From CBDUEF01 sp018063485 (lineage in GTDB: Bacteria; Pseudomonadota; Alphaproteobacteria; Rhodobacterales; Rhodobacteraceae), in assembly GCA_037045435.1 (NCBI GenBank), contig JBAOID010000037.1, positions 1-64,000 of the forward strand: a DNA stretch of 64,000 bases, written 5' to 3'. This document shows positions 45,318-55,631 of this stretch, piece after piece. Under the pieces are notes generated by a model. It saw nothing but the letters and a program-made list of their open reading frames with translations. It was not told where the DNA came from and made no database searches. A program made the position numbers and the translations under genes. Every line of letters begins with the position of its first letter. Within the stretch, counting starts at the first letter, position 1.

Positions 45318-47931
45318 ATGCCGGTTGTCGTTGTAGAGTCGCCCGCCAAGGCCAAGACAATAAACAAATATCTAGGATCGAACTATACGGTTCTGGCCTC
45401 ATATGGCCATGTGCGTGACCTGCCGCCCAAAGATGGATCTGTCGATACCGAGAATGGATTCGGCATGAAATGGGAGGTGGCGGCGGAAAGCAAAAAACAC
45501 ATTCGTGCCATCATCGAGGCGCTGAAAACCGATGATGAGCTGATTCTGGCGACCGACCCTGACCGCGAAGGCGAGGCGATTTCCTGGCATCTGCAAGAGG
45601 CTTTGGCCAGCAGCCTGAAGAAGGGCAAGAAGGTGTCGCGCGTGACTTTCAACGCCATCACCAAGGATGCGGTGACCGAGGCGATGAAGCATCCGCGTCA
45701 GGTGGATCAGCCGCTTGTCGATGCCTATCTGGCGCGACGCGCTTTGGATTATCTGGTGGGATTCACCCTCTCGCCCGTGCTGTGGCGCAAGCTGCCGGGG
45801 TCGCGCTCGGCTGGCCGTGTGCAATCGGTTTGCCTGCGTCTGGTGGTGGAACGCGAGATGGAGATCGAGGCGTTTCGCGCGCGCGAATTCTGGTCGGTCG
45901 AAGCCACGCTGGCCACGCCACGGGGACAGGAATTTTCAGCGCGGCTGACCAATCTGGCCGGCAAACGCTTGGACAAATTCGACATTGCGACGGCTGAGGC
46001 GGCGGAACTGGCCGTTCAAGCTGTCACTTCGCGAACCCTGAGCGTGCAATCGGTGGAGGCAAAGCCCGCCTCGCGCAACCCCTATCCGCCGTTCATGACT
46101 TCCACACTGCAACAAGAGGCCAGCCGCAAATTCGGCATGGGCGCCAAGGCCTGCATGTCGGCAGCGCAGCGTTTGTATGAGGCCGGGCATATCACCTATA
46201 TGCGCACCGACGGCATTGACATGGCGCCCGAAGCGGTGACGCAGGCGCGCGCCGAAATCGGCAAGCGGTTTGGCGCGGCCTATGTGCCCGAGGCTCCACG
46301 CATTTACAAGAACAAGGCCAAGAACGCCCAGGAAGCGCATGAATGTATCCGCCCGACCGACATGGCTGTCAGCCCGGATGATCTGCGTCTGGCCGAGGCG
46401 GATCAGCGTAAACTGTATGAATTGATCTGGAAACGCACTATCGCCAGCCAAATGGCCGGGGCACGGATGGAGCGCACGGTGGTGGAAATTGCCAGCGCTG
46501 ACGGGCAGGTTGGCCTGCGTGCCAATGGGCAAGTTGTCTTGTTTGACGGCTTTCTCAAGGTCTATGAAGAGGGCCGCGACGACGAGGACGAGGACGAGGG
46601 CCGCCTGCCGCAGATCATGGGTGGCGAGGCGGTTGATAAACGCAAAATCACGCCCGAGCAGCATTTCACTCAACCGCCAGCCCGCTATTCCGAGGCAACG
46701 CTGGTGAAGAAGATGGAGGAACTGGGCATCGGTCGGCCTTCGACCTATGCAAGCGTGTTGACCACGATTGTCGACCGCGAATATGTGCGCAAGGACAAGA
46801 ACCGCCTGATCCCCGAGGACAAGGGGCGGCTGGTCACGGCGTTTCTGACCAACTTCTTCCGCCGCTATGTCGAATATGATTTCACCGCCGATCTGGAAAG
46901 CCAGTTGGATGATGTCTCGGCAGGTGAGCGTGATTACAAGGAAGTCTTGGCGCGGTTCTGGCGCGATTTTTCGGCAGCGATTGCGGAAACGGCTGATCTG
47001 AGGATTGGCGAAGTGCTTGAGAAAATTGATGATTTCCTGTCTCCGCATTTGTATCCGCTGCGGGAGGATGGCTCTGATCCGCGTATCTGCACCTCTTGCG
47101 GCACCGGGCGGCTGCATCTGAAAACCTCGCGTTCCGGCGGGGCTTTCATTGGTTGCGGCAACTATCCCGAGTGTCGCTATACCCGCCCGATTTCGGGAGA
47201 AGAGGGCGGCTCGGTCGATGGCCGGATGTTGGGCGTGGATGAAAGCGGCGTCGAGATATCCCTGCGCGCGGGGCGGTTTGGTCCCTATGTGCAAAAGGGC
47301 GAAGCAACCGAAGATACTCCGAAACCGCCGCGTGCCAGCCTGCCCAAGGGTTGGGAGTCTGGCAGCTTGTCGCTGGAGCGGGCGATTGAATTGTTAAGCC
47401 TGCCGCGGCTAGATCGGCGCGCATCCCGAGGATGGCCAGCCGGTTGAGTCAGCGATTGGCCGCTTTGGGCCTTATGTGAAACATGGTGCGGTCTATGCCA
47501 ATATTCCTGATGTGGAGGAAGTGTTTACCATCGGGATGAACCGCGCGGTTGAGGTTTTGGCGCAAAAGCTGGCGGGTCGGCGGGGTGCCGCTGCGGCGGA
47601 ACCGCTGCGCGAACTGGGCGAGCATCCCGATGGTGGCGCGGTGCAGGTGATGCCGGGGAAATACGGGCCTTATGTGAAATGGGCCAAGGTGAATGCGACC
47701 CTGCCGAAAGAGATCACGCCCGAAGCGGTGACGCTGGATGAGGCGCTGGCACTGATTGCCGAGAAGGCGGGGAAATCTGGCAAGAAGGGCGCTGCGAAAA
47801 AGGCTCCGGCCAAGAAGGCGGCGGCGAAAAAGGCCCCGGCGAAGGCGGTTGCCAAGAAGCCTGCGGCGAAAAAGGCGGTTGCGAAAAAACCGGCGGCAAA
47901 GAAGGTTGCCGCCGATGATGTGATCGAATGA
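45318..47931 (+). CDS. topA: DNA topoisomerase I, one frameshift
   Basis: TopA relaxes negative supercoils and is essential. Toprim motif VVVESPAKAKTINKYLG (~3-19) and acidic DPDREGEA (~76), catalytic Tyr in ITYMRTDGIDM (~295), and C-terminal zinc finger with CTSCGTG and CGNYPEC (~594-620) are present. A lysine/alanine-rich tail (AKKAPAKKA repeats, last ~45 residues) binds DNA. Removing one T in CGGCTAGATC near 47,409 restores LPRQIGAHPEDG and joins both parts into 870 residues. Since the gene is essential, the frameshift is likely a sequence error. Confidence 0.93.
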
Positions 47932-47959
47932 TCAAGTTGCGATAGTCAGACTGCTCCGG

Positions 47960-48991
47960 TCAGACTGGTCCGCGCGGGTTGATCAGTTTGGCCATCAGCG
48001 CGGCTGCGGTGACGCGGCCGATGGGCTGACCGTTTTCGGTGACGCTCAGTTCGGATGCGCCGGTGGAGAGTTGCTCCATCAGGGCTTTCACCGGGGTTTC
48101 GCAATCCACTGATGGTGCACTGCTTTCGCCGGACTCCATCACATCGCGGGCGGTCAGCACGGCCAAGGGGTTCATATGGGCGACGAAATCGGCGACATAT
48201 TCCGAGGACGGGTTGGCGATGATCTCGCGCGCGGTGCCGATTTGGACGATGCGCCCACCCTCCATCAAAGCGATGCGGTTGCCGAGTTTGAAGGCCTCAT
48301 CCAGATCGTGGCTGACGAAAATGATCGTGCGTTTCAGCTTGGCTTGCAGGTCCAGTAGTTCATCCTGAAGGCGGGCGCGGATCAGCGGATCGAGGGCCGA
48401 GAAGGGTTCGTCCATCAGCAGAATCGGCGCGTTGGTCACGAAGGCGCGGGCGAGGCCGACACGTTGCTGCATACCGCCGGATAGTTCCCCCACTTTGCGA
48501 TCGGCCCATTGGCTCAGGTTTACCAGCGCCAGTTGTTCATCTACCTTGGCGCGGCGTTGCTCGGGGTTTTGGCCGGCCAGTTCCAGCCCAAGGCCGACAT
48601 TATCACGCACAGTTCGCCAAGGCAGCAGACCAAAGGCCTGAAATACCATGGCAATATGGGAAAGGCGCAAGCGGCGCAGAGTGGCAGGATCGGCTTTGGT
48701 GACCGAGACCATGCTATTGCCGTCATGCACCCTCACCTCGCCGCGCACCACGGGATTGAGCGCATTCACGCCACGCAAGAGAGTGGATTTGCCGGAACCT
48801 GACAAGCCCATCAGCACCAGAATCTCGCCCTCGGCGACCGAAAGCGTGCAGTCATGCACCCCGAGGATTTGGCTGGTTTTCGCCTGAATATCGGGGCGAG
48901 ACATCCCCTGATCCATCAGCGGCAAGGCATGTTCGGGGTGATCGCCAAACACGATGCTGACGCGGTCGAACTCTACGGCATTGACCATCAT
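47960..48991 (-). CDS. choV: ChoV, choline/betaine ABC transporter ATPase
   Basis: The 343-residue ProV/OpuAA-type ATPase has Walker A LMGLSGSGKSTLLRG (~60), signature ELSGGMQQRVGLAR (~168), Walker B ILLMDEPFSALDP and switch SHDLDEA, then CBS-type residues (~280-340) with ASELSVTENGQPIGRV. The long N-terminal insert (FGDHPEHALPLMD) is typical of ChoV. It overlaps choW by four bases and is last of choXWV, which is divergent from betIBA. Confidence 0.93.
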   Translation of the reverse strand: MMVNAVEFDRVSIVFGDHPEHALPLMDQGMSRPDIQAKTSQILGVHDCTLSVAEGEILVLMGLSGSGKSTLLRGVNALNPVVRGEVRVHDGNSMVSVTKADPATLRRLRLSHIAMVFQAFGLLPWRTVRDNVGLGLELAGQNPEQRRAKVDEQLALVNLSQWADRKVGELSGGMQQRVGLARAFVTNAPILLMDEPFSALDPLIRARLQDELLDLQAKLKRTIIFVSHDLDEAFKLGNRIALMEGGRIVQIGTAREIIANPSSEYVADFVAHMNPLAVLTARDVMESGESSAPSVDCETPVKALMEQLSTGASELSVTENGQPIGRVTAAALMAKLINPRGPV

Positions 48992-49821
48992 TTCACCTTG
49001 CGCTGAAAGGTGGAGCGCAGGGCGATGGCGACCACGACAATGACAAAGCCGGATTCAAAGCCTTTGGCGGCGTTGACCGAGGCAAGGGCGCGCATCACCG
49101 GCACGCCCAGCCCGTTCGCCCCGACCATCGAGGCGATGACGACCATTGAAAGTGATAGCATGATGGTCTGGTTCAGCCCCACCATGATCTGCGGCAGCGC
49201 CCAAGGCAGTTCTACCTTCCACAGCCGTTGCCGTGGCGTGGCACCAAAGGCGGTTGCGGCCTCCAGCAGCGCGGTGGGGGTGGAGGAGACGCCGAGTTCG
49301 GTCAGCCGGATCGGAGCGGGGAGGACGAAAATCACCGTGGCGATCAGGCCCGGCACCATACCGATGCCGAAGAATATGATGGCGGGGATCAGATAGACAA
49401 AGGTTGGCAGGGTCTGCATGAGATCAAGCACTGGCGAAAGCGCGGCGTTGAGGCGTGGACTGTGGGCGCAGGCGATGCCGACGGGCACGCCGATGGCCAT
49501 GCAGACTGCGCAGGCCGACAGGATCAGCGTCAGGCTTTCGGTGGTTTCCTTCCAGTAGCCTTGGTTCAGCACAAACAGAAAGCCGATGCCGACGCCGATG
49601 CAAATCTTCCAGTTGCGCTGCAAGATCCAGGCAAGTGCCATGAAAATCGCGATTATTATGAGGGGATCGGGGGCGTTCAGGAGCCACAGGAAGCTGTCGA
49701 TCATCCATTCCAGTGTTTTGGAAATGGCGTTGAAAAACCCGCTCATATGGGTTTTCATCCAGATAAAGACCGTGTTGGCCCATGCCCCGATTGGAATTTT
49801 ATACGCTGTCAGCCAGTCCAT
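48988..49821 (-). CDS. choW: ChoW, choline ABC transporter permease
   Basis: The 277-residue permease of the ProW type has an amphipathic N-terminus, six helices and the EAA-like loop LLEAATAFGATPRQRLWKVELP (in parts, ~185-205). The C-terminal FESGFVIVVVAIALRSTFQRK is characteristic. It lies 55 bases after choX, with a hairpin terminator/attenuator between. Frame intact. Confidence 0.93.
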   Translation of the reverse strand: MDWLTAYKIPIGAWANTVFIWMKTHMSGFFNAISKTLEWMIDSFLWLLNAPDPLIIIAIFMALAWILQRNWKICIGVGIGFLFVLNQGYWKETTESLTLILSACAVCMAIGVPVGIACAHSPRLNAALSPVLDLMQTLPTFVYLIPAIIFFGIGMVPGLIATVIFVLPAPIRLTELGVSSTPTALLEAATAFGATPRQRLWKVELPWALPQIMVGLNQTIMLSLSMVVIASMVGANGLGVPVMRALASVNAAKGFESGFVIVVVAIALRSTFQRKVK

Positions 49822-49847
49822 CCTGCCCCCGGAATTGGAATGGAAAA

Positions 49848-49869
49848 GGCCCCCGATTGCGCGGGGGCC
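49848..49869 (-). terminator. Attenuator-like terminator between choX and choW
   Basis: On the minus strand GGCCCCCG and CGGGGGCC pair as an 8-bp GC stem with a six-base loop, followed directly by TTTT. It lies only eight bases after the choX stop and 27 bases upstream of choW. Partial termination here would give more binding protein than permease/ATPase. Confidence 0.75.
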
Positions 49870-49876
49870 GTTTCAC

Positions 49877-50812
49877 TTATTTCAGCGCGGCAGTCACTGC
49901 CGCCATCGCATCACCACCGTCCTTGGTGGTGACGCCGTCAAGCCAGGGGCCGATCACATCAGGATGCGCTGCCAGCCAGGTTTTGGCGGCGACGCGAGGA
50001 TCGGTGCCGTCATTCAGGATCGCGCCCATGATCTCGTTCTCCATGGCCAGCGTGAAGGACAAGTTGGTCAGCAGCTTGCCGGCATTGGCACATTCGCCGA
50101 CATAACCGGCGCGGGTGTTGGTCAGCACGGTCGCTCCGCCAAGATTGGGGCCAAAGAAATCATCGCCGCCGGTCAGGTAAGACATCTTGAACTTGGCGTT
50201 CATCGGGTGGGGTTCCCAGCCAAGGAAAATGATGGCCTTGCCTTCATTATCGGCGCGCTCAACCTGAGCCAACATCCCCTGTTCCGAGGATTCCACCAAC
50301 TCGACCTTGGCGGTTTTCAGGCCGAAGGCGTCTTTGTCGATCATATCAAGGATCAGTTTGTTTCCATCATTGCCTGCCTCAATTCCGTAGATTTTCCCAT
50401 CAAGATCGGCGGCATGGGCGGCGATGTCGGCAAAATCCTTGATCCCGAGTTCGCTGCCCTTGGCATTGGTCGCAAGGGTGTATTTCGCGCCCTCAAGATT
50501 GACGCGCACGGTGTCGACGGTTTTGGCATCGCGGTAGGGCGCGATATTGCTTTCCATCGTCGGCATCCAGTTGCCAAGGAAAACGTCGATATCGCCCGAA
50601 GCAAGTCCCTCATATGTCACCGGAACCGACAGCACCTTGGTTTCGGTTTCATAGCCCAAAGCCTCAAGCACCAAGGTGGTGGCGGCGGTTGTGGCGGTGA
50701 TATCGGTCCAGCCAACATCCGAGAAAGTTACCTTGTCGCAGCCGGCCGCATGGGCGGAACCGGCGAAAGCAAAGGCCACAGCGCTGGCCAGAAGTGTGGA
50801 ACGAAGGCTCAT
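49877..50812 (-). CDS. choX: ChoX, choline-binding periplasmic protein
   Basis: The 311-residue binding protein has a signal peptide (MSLRSTLLASAVAFAFAGSAHA) and belongs to the OpuAC/ProX choline class. It begins AGCDKVTFSDVGWTDITATTA (in parts, ~22-42), with aromatic-box candidates in FLGNWMPTM (~83), YGIEAGNDGNK (~140) and IIFLGWEPHPMNAKF (~195). It delivers choline to ChoWV. First gene of the operon; expression is probably controlled by BetI through the palindrome at 50,835. Confidence 0.94.
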   Translation of the reverse strand: MSLRSTLLASAVAFAFAGSAHAAGCDKVTFSDVGWTDITATTAATTLVLEALGYETETKVLSVPVTYEGLASGDIDVFLGNWMPTMESNIAPYRDAKTVDTVRVNLEGAKYTLATNAKGSELGIKDFADIAAHAADLDGKIYGIEAGNDGNKLILDMIDKDAFGLKTAKVELVESSEQGMLAQVERADNEGKAIIFLGWEPHPMNAKFKMSYLTGGDDFFGPNLGGATVLTNTRAGYVGECANAGKLLTNLSFTLAMENEIMGAILNDGTDPRVAAKTWLAAHPDVIGPWLDGVTTKDGGDAMAAVTAALK

Positions 50813-50834
50813 TTTGATCTCCCTGTTATTGTTG

Positions 50835-50848
50835 ATTGACGAGTCAAT
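50835..50848. promoter_or_regulatory. Palindromic BetI operator between choX and betI
   Basis: ATTGAC-GA-GTCAAT is a perfect 6+6 palindrome in the 81-bp divergent intergenic region, 23 bases before choX and 46 before betI. BetI sites in other bacteria share the TTGA...TCAA arms. One site could control both directions. Confidence 0.7.
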
Positions 50849-50893
50849 AAACGCGCGCTACCCCAAAAGGCAAGAAAAAACTGGGGCAAAGCG

Positions 50894-51472
50894 ATGCCGA
50901 AGCTAGGAATGGAGCCTATACGAAAGGCGGCTTTGGTCAAAGCCACGATTGTCGAAATCGCGCGCACCGGGTCTTTGGACGTGACGGTGAGCCAGATTGC
51001 CAAGCGGGCGGGCATGTCAAGCGGGTTGGCGCACCACTACTTCGGATCAAAAGAAGAGATGTTTCTGGCGGCGATGCGCCACATCATGACGATCTACGGG
51101 GCCGAAGTGCGGGGAGCATTGGGTGCCGTGCAGGGCCCCAGGGCGCGGCTGGAGGCGGTGTTGCGGGCGTCCTTTTCGGCCGGGAACTTCCGGCGTGAGG
51201 CAGTGGGGGCCTGGCTGAATTTCTGGGTGCTGGCGCAGACAACTCCGCAGGCGCGGCGGTTGCTGGCGATTTATCAGGGGCGGTTGCGGTCGAACCTGAT
51301 GGCCGAACTGCGGAAGTTGGCGGGGCCAAGAGCGGGGGAAATTGCCGATGGCTTGGGGGCGTTGATCGACGGCCTGTATCTGCGCGAGGTGTTGAAATCG
51401 GGGCAACCGGATGGGGCATTTGCAGTGAATATGGCACTTAATTATCTGAATATGCAGTTGAAAGAGGGATGA
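50894..51472 (+). CDS. betI: BetI, choline-responsive TetR-family repressor
   Basis: The 192-residue TetR regulator has the BetI N-terminus PIRKAALVKATIVEIARTGS (in parts, ~7-26) and the recognition helix region AKRAGMSSGLAHHYFGSKEEMFLAAM (~37-62). C-terminal landmarks are FWVLAQTTPQARRLLAIYQ (~110) and LIDGLYLREVL (~157). It represses choline uptake and oxidation genes until choline binds. First of betIBA, one base before betB. Confidence 0.94.
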   Translation: MPKLGMEPIRKAALVKATIVEIARTGSLDVTVSQIAKRAGMSSGLAHHYFGSKEEMFLAAMRHIMTIYGAEVRGALGAVQGPRARLEAVLRASFSAGNFRREAVGAWLNFWVLAQTTPQARRLLAIYQGRLRSNLMAELRKLAGPRAGEIADGLGALIDGLYLREVLKSGQPDGAFAVNMALNYLNMQLKEG

Positions 51473-51473
51473 T

Positions 51474-52929
51474 ATGAAGGCGCAGCCTACTGGCCAGCCA
51501 TTTTGTCGATGGCGCCTATCTTGAGGATACCGCTGGAACGGTGATCGAGGTGATTTACCCCGCGACGGGCGAGGTGATCGCCCGCGTGCATGAGGCGACG
51601 CCTGCGGTGATTGAGGCGGCCTTGGCCTCGGCTGCGCGGGCGCAAGGGGCTTGGGCAGCGCTGCGTCCGGTTGAACGTGCGCGGATTTTGCGGCGTGCAA
51701 GCGACATCATCCGCAAGCGCAACCCGGAATTGGCGCGGTTGGAAACCCTGGATACCGGCAAGCCAATTCAGGAAACGCTGGTGGCCGATTGGCCCTCGGG
51801 CGCGGATGCTTTGGAGTATTTCGCCGGTCTGGCCCCCACGGTTTGCGGGGAATCCATCCCTTTGGGGCGCGATTTTGTATATACGATCCGTGAGGCATTG
51901 GGGGTTTGTGTGGGGATTGGTGCGTGGAATTATCCCAGCCAGATCGCCTGCTGGAAATCCGCGCCTGCTTTGGCTTTGGGCAACGCGATGGTGTTCAAAC
52001 CGTCGGAAGTGACGCCCCTGGGGGCGCTTGAACTGGCACAGATTTATATCGAGGCAGGGTTGCCTGCGGGACTTTTCAATGTGGTGCAGGGGCGCGGTGC
52101 GGTTGGGGCGTCGCTGGTGACTGACCCGCGCGTGGCCAAGGTATCGCTGACCGGATCGGTGCCGACGGGGCAAAAGGTTTATGCAGCGGCTGCGACGGGC
52201 GTGCGGCATGTGACGATGGAATTGGGCGGCAAAAGCCCGATTCTGGTGTTTGATGACGCGAGTATCGAGGATGCCGTGGGCGCGGCGATGTTGGGCAATT
52301 TCTATTCCGCCGGGCAGGTGTGCAGCAATGGCACACGGGTTTTCGTGCAAAAGGGCATCAAGGCGCGGTTCTTGGAGCGGTTGGCGGCGCGGTCGGATTC
52401 GATTGTGTTGGGCGATCCTCTGGACGAGGTCACCCAGATGGGGCCGTTGGTCTCGGCTGTTCAGATGGAGAAGGTTATGGCCTATATCGAAACGGCCAAA
52501 GCCGAGGGTGCGACGCTGATCTGCGGTGGCGGCCGGGCGGCGCTGAACACCGGGTTTTATGTGCAGCCGACGGTGTTTGCTGATGTGACCGACGCGATGA
52601 CGATTGCGCGTGAAGAGGTGTTCGGGCCGGTGATGGCGGTCTTGGATTTCGACACCGAGGCCGAGGCGGTTGCGCGGGCGAATGATACCGAATTTGGCCT
52701 TGCGGCGGGGGTGTTCACCGCTGATCTGACCCGCGCGCATCGGGTGATTGCGGCCTTGCAGGCAGGAACCTGTTGGATCAACGCCTATAATCTGACGCCG
52801 GTTGAGGCGCCGTTTGGCGGGATGAAATCTTCGGGCGTGGGCCGTGAAAACGGCCATGCGGCGGTAGAGCATTATTCTCAGGTGAAGAGCGTATATGTCG
52901 GTCTTGGCCCGGTTGATGCCCCTTACTAA
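51474..52929 (+). CDS. betB: Betaine aldehyde dehydrogenase, frameshifted near the start
   Basis: BetB oxidises betaine aldehyde to glycine betaine with NAD(P)+. Motifs: GVGIGAWNYPSQIACWK-like segment (~140), TGSVPTGQKV (~220), the general-base Glu in MELGGKSPILVF (~250) and nucleophile Cys in SAGQVCSNGTRVFV (~285). The native start is ATG 51474 (MKAQPT...); an inserted base near 51,491 must be removed to reach ASHFVDGAYLEDTAGTV, giving 484 residues. Otherwise only GTG/ATG starts after 51,540 remain. Follows betI by one base. Confidence 0.92.
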
Positions 52930-52992
52930 GGCGCGCTCGCCGGCCCACTTCGGGGGCGCGGCCGGCGGTGCGATTGTTGAAGTGGAAAAGAA

Positions 52993-54642
52993 ATGACGGC
53001 GGATTATGTGATCATCGGGTCGGGCTCGGCGGGGGCGGCGATTGCCTATCGTTTGGGCGAAGCGGGCAAGAAGGTGGTGGTGATCGAGCAGGGCGGCACC
53101 GATATGGGGCCGTTCATCCAGATGCCGGCGGCGCTGTCTTATCCAATGAATATGGGGATTTACGACTGGGGGTTTCAGTCGGAACCAGAACCATATCTGG
53201 GGGGCCGCAGGCTTGCCACGCCGCGCGGAAAGGTGATTGGCGGATCATCCAGCATCAACGGCATGGTCTATGTGCGCGGCCATGCCAAGGATTTCGAGAC
53301 ATGGGAGGCGATGGGTGCGCAGGGTTGGTCTTATGCCGATGTGCTGCCGTATTTCCAGCGGATGGAGAATTGGCACGGCGATAGCGGCGACGCGGCGTTT
53401 CGAGGCAATTCCGGCCCGCTGCACATCACCCGCGGACCCCGGCGCAATCCGCTGTTCAATGCGTTCATCGAGGCGGGGCGGCAAGCGGGCTATCCGGTGA
53501 CTGAGGATTACAACGGCCAGTCGCAAGAAGGCTTCGGCGCTATGGAGGCGACAATCTGGCAGGGGCGGCGCTGGTCGGCGGCCAATGCCTATTTGCGGCC
53601 AGCGATCAAGGCGGGGAATGTCTCGGTTGTGCGTGGCTTTGCGCGGCGTGTGGTGATCGAGAAGGGTCGCGCCGTGGGGGTGCAGATTGAGCGCGGCGGC
53701 AAGGTTGAGGTGATCAAAGCGGGGGTCGAAGTGATCGTTGCGGCTTCGTCGATCAACTCGCCCAAGATATTGATGCTTTCGGGCATTGGCGATGCACAGG
53801 CTTTGCGCGAACACGGGATTGAAGTGGTTGCGGATCGGCCCGGCGTGGGGGCGAACCTGCAAGACCATCTGGAAATTTACATGCAGTTTCAGGCGATTCA
53901 GCCGATCACGCTGTATAAGTATTGGAACCTGCTGGGGAAAGCCGCGATTGGGGCGCAGTGGCTGTTCACCGGCACCGGATTGGGGGCGAGCAATCAGTTT
54001 GAAAGCTGCGCCTTCATTCGCTCCAGGGCCGGGGTGGAATATCCTGATATCCAGTATCATTTCCTGCCCATCGCCGTACGCTATGATGGCAAGGTTGCGG
54101 CGGGCGGGCATGGGTTTCAGGTGCATACCGGGCCGATGCGATCGGCCTCGCGCGGGGCTGTCACGTTGCGGTCGGGTGATCCCAAGGACGCGCCGAAAAT
54201 CCTGTTCAACTATATGTCGCAAGCCAGCGACTGGGAGGATTTCCGGCAAGTGGTGCGGCTGACGCGGGAGATTTTCGGGCAAGAGGCGATGCGGCCACAT
54301 GTGAAGGCAGAAATCCAACCGGGGGTGGATATTGTTACCGATGCGCAATTGGATGCGTTTCTTCGGGAGCATGTGGAAAGCGCCTATCACCCCTGCGGCA
54401 CCTGTCGGATGGGGCGGGCGGATGACCCTTTGGCGGTGGTCGATCCTGAATGTCGGGTGATCGGGGTGCAGGGGCTGCGGGTTGCTGACAGCTCGATTTT
54501 CCCGCAGGTGACGAATGGCAACTTGAACGGGCCGTCAATCATGACCGGAGAAAAGGCGGCAGATCATATTCTAGGACGCAAGTTGCCGCGTTCGAATCTT
54601 GAGCCTTTGATCAACCCGCACTGGGCACAAAGCCAACGCTGA
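52993..54642 (+). CDS. betA: Choline dehydrogenase (GMC oxidoreductase)
   Basis: The 549-residue FAD-dependent choline dehydrogenase oxidises choline to betaine aldehyde, membrane-associated. The dinucleotide motif YVIIGSGSAGAAIAYRL is at ~5-21, the GMC signature 1 GRRLATPRGKVIGGSSSING (~72) and signature 2 in ASSINSPKILMLSGIG (~252). The catalytic His lies in SAYHPCGTCRMG (~465) and VADSSIFPQVTNGN follows. ATG 52993 follows AAAAG. Frame intact. Last gene of betIBA. Confidence 0.94.
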   Translation: MTADYVIIGSGSAGAAIAYRLGEAGKKVVVIEQGGTDMGPFIQMPAALSYPMNMGIYDWGFQSEPEPYLGGRRLATPRGKVIGGSSSINGMVYVRGHAKDFETWEAMGAQGWSYADVLPYFQRMENWHGDSGDAAFRGNSGPLHITRGPRRNPLFNAFIEAGRQAGYPVTEDYNGQSQEGFGAMEATIWQGRRWSAANAYLRPAIKAGNVSVVRGFARRVVIEKGRAVGVQIERGGKVEVIKAGVEVIVAASSINSPKILMLSGIGDAQALREHGIEVVADRPGVGANLQDHLEIYMQFQAIQPITLYKYWNLLGKAAIGAQWLFTGTGLGASNQFESCAFIRSRAGVEYPDIQYHFLPIAVRYDGKVAAGGHGFQVHTGPMRSASRGAVTLRSGDPKDAPKILFNYMSQASDWEDFRQVVRLTREIFGQEAMRPHVKAEIQPGVDIVTDAQLDAFLREHVESAYHPCGTCRMGRADDPLAVVDPECRVIGVQGLRVADSSIFPQVTNGNLNGPSIMTGEKAADHILGRKLPRSNLEPLINPHWAQSQR

Positions 54643-54752
54643 CGGCAAGAGGCCGTCCGCAGCCTCTGGACAGAAGGGCGGCAATAGCGCAGGTTTGTCG
54701 AAAGAGAACAACAGGCAAGCGCTGTGACTGTCGCGCTGGCGAATGGGTGGCG

Positions 54753-55631
54753 ATGACCAAGGGATGGACGTTATATGATTCTCGGCTGGCTTGGCTGCTG
54801 ATTGCTCCGGCATTCTTGCTGCTGATCTTTTTCCTGATCCTGCCGATTGCGGTGATGCTGGTCTATACATTCTTCACCTTTGTCACCGCTGGCGTCGAGG
54901 CCAGCACGCTGACCCTGGCGAACTGGCATGAGTTCCTGACCGACAGCTATTATCATGGCTTCTTGCTCAAGACACTCAGGGTTGGAGGAATGACGGCGGT
55001 GATCTGCGGGGTTTTGGGCTATTTTCCGGCCTATTTCATCTGGGCTACAAGCTTCAAGCACAAATGGCTGCTGCTTTTGCTGTTGATCGTGCCGTTCTGG
55101 ATCAGCTTTACCATCCGCACCTTTTCCTGGATCCATATTCTTGGCGAGCAAGGCGTGATCAATGTCATGCTGCTCAAGCTCGGGCTGATCCATGAGCCGT
55201 TGCAGATGCTGTATACCGAGGGTGCCGTGATCATGGGGCTGCTGCACTTTCTGCTGCCCTATATGATTTTGAACGTCTATGTCAGCCTTGAGAGCATCGA
55301 CCGCACGCTGATCTCGGCGGCCCGCTCGATGGGTTGCACCAATGCGCAGGCGTTCCGCGAAGTGACGCTGCCCTTGTCGCTGCCCGGACTTGCGGCGGGG
55401 TTGCTGCTTTGCTTTGTTCTGGCGGCGGGCAGCTATGTGACCCCGCAGCTTTTGGGGTCGGGTCGCGATGCGCTGTTTGGCAATCTGATCTATGACACCA
55501 TCATGGGGCAGTTGAACTGGCCGATGGGGGCCACGCTGTCGATTGTGCTGTTCGTGATCCTTGGCTTTGCTGCCGCGATTTACACCCGCTACATGGGCAT
55601 GTCGCAGATTGTCAAAGGGTTGGGTGGGTGA
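54753..55631 (+). CDS. Spermidine/putrescine-type ABC permease (PotB-like)
   Basis: The 292-residue permease has six helices and the EAA loop DRTLISAARSMGCTNAQAFREV (in parts, ~185-206). Starts MTKGWTLYDSRLAWLLIAP. The stop shares one base with the next start (GTGATGG). It is paired with a PotC-like permease, a Tat-exported binding protein and an ATPase, so a complete importer of polyamine/opine class. The ligand is not determined. Confidence 0.9.
   Translation: MTKGWTLYDSRLAWLLIAPAFLLLIFFLILPIAVMLVYTFFTFVTAGVEASTLTLANWHEFLTDSYYHGFLLKTLRVGGMTAVICGVLGYFPAYFIWATSFKHKWLLLLLLIVPFWISFTIRTFSWIHILGEQGVINVMLLKLGLIHEPLQMLYTEGAVIMGLLHFLLPYMILNVYVSLESIDRTLISAARSMGCTNAQAFREVTLPLSLPGLAAGLLLCFVLAAGSYVTPQLLGSGRDALFGNLIYDTIMGQLNWPMGATLSIVLFVILGFAAAIYTRYMGMSQIVKGLGG

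Noticed and set aside
47380..47480. Programmed frameshifting in topA
   Set aside because: No slippery heptamer or downstream structure; the break matches the insertion-type errors found across the window.
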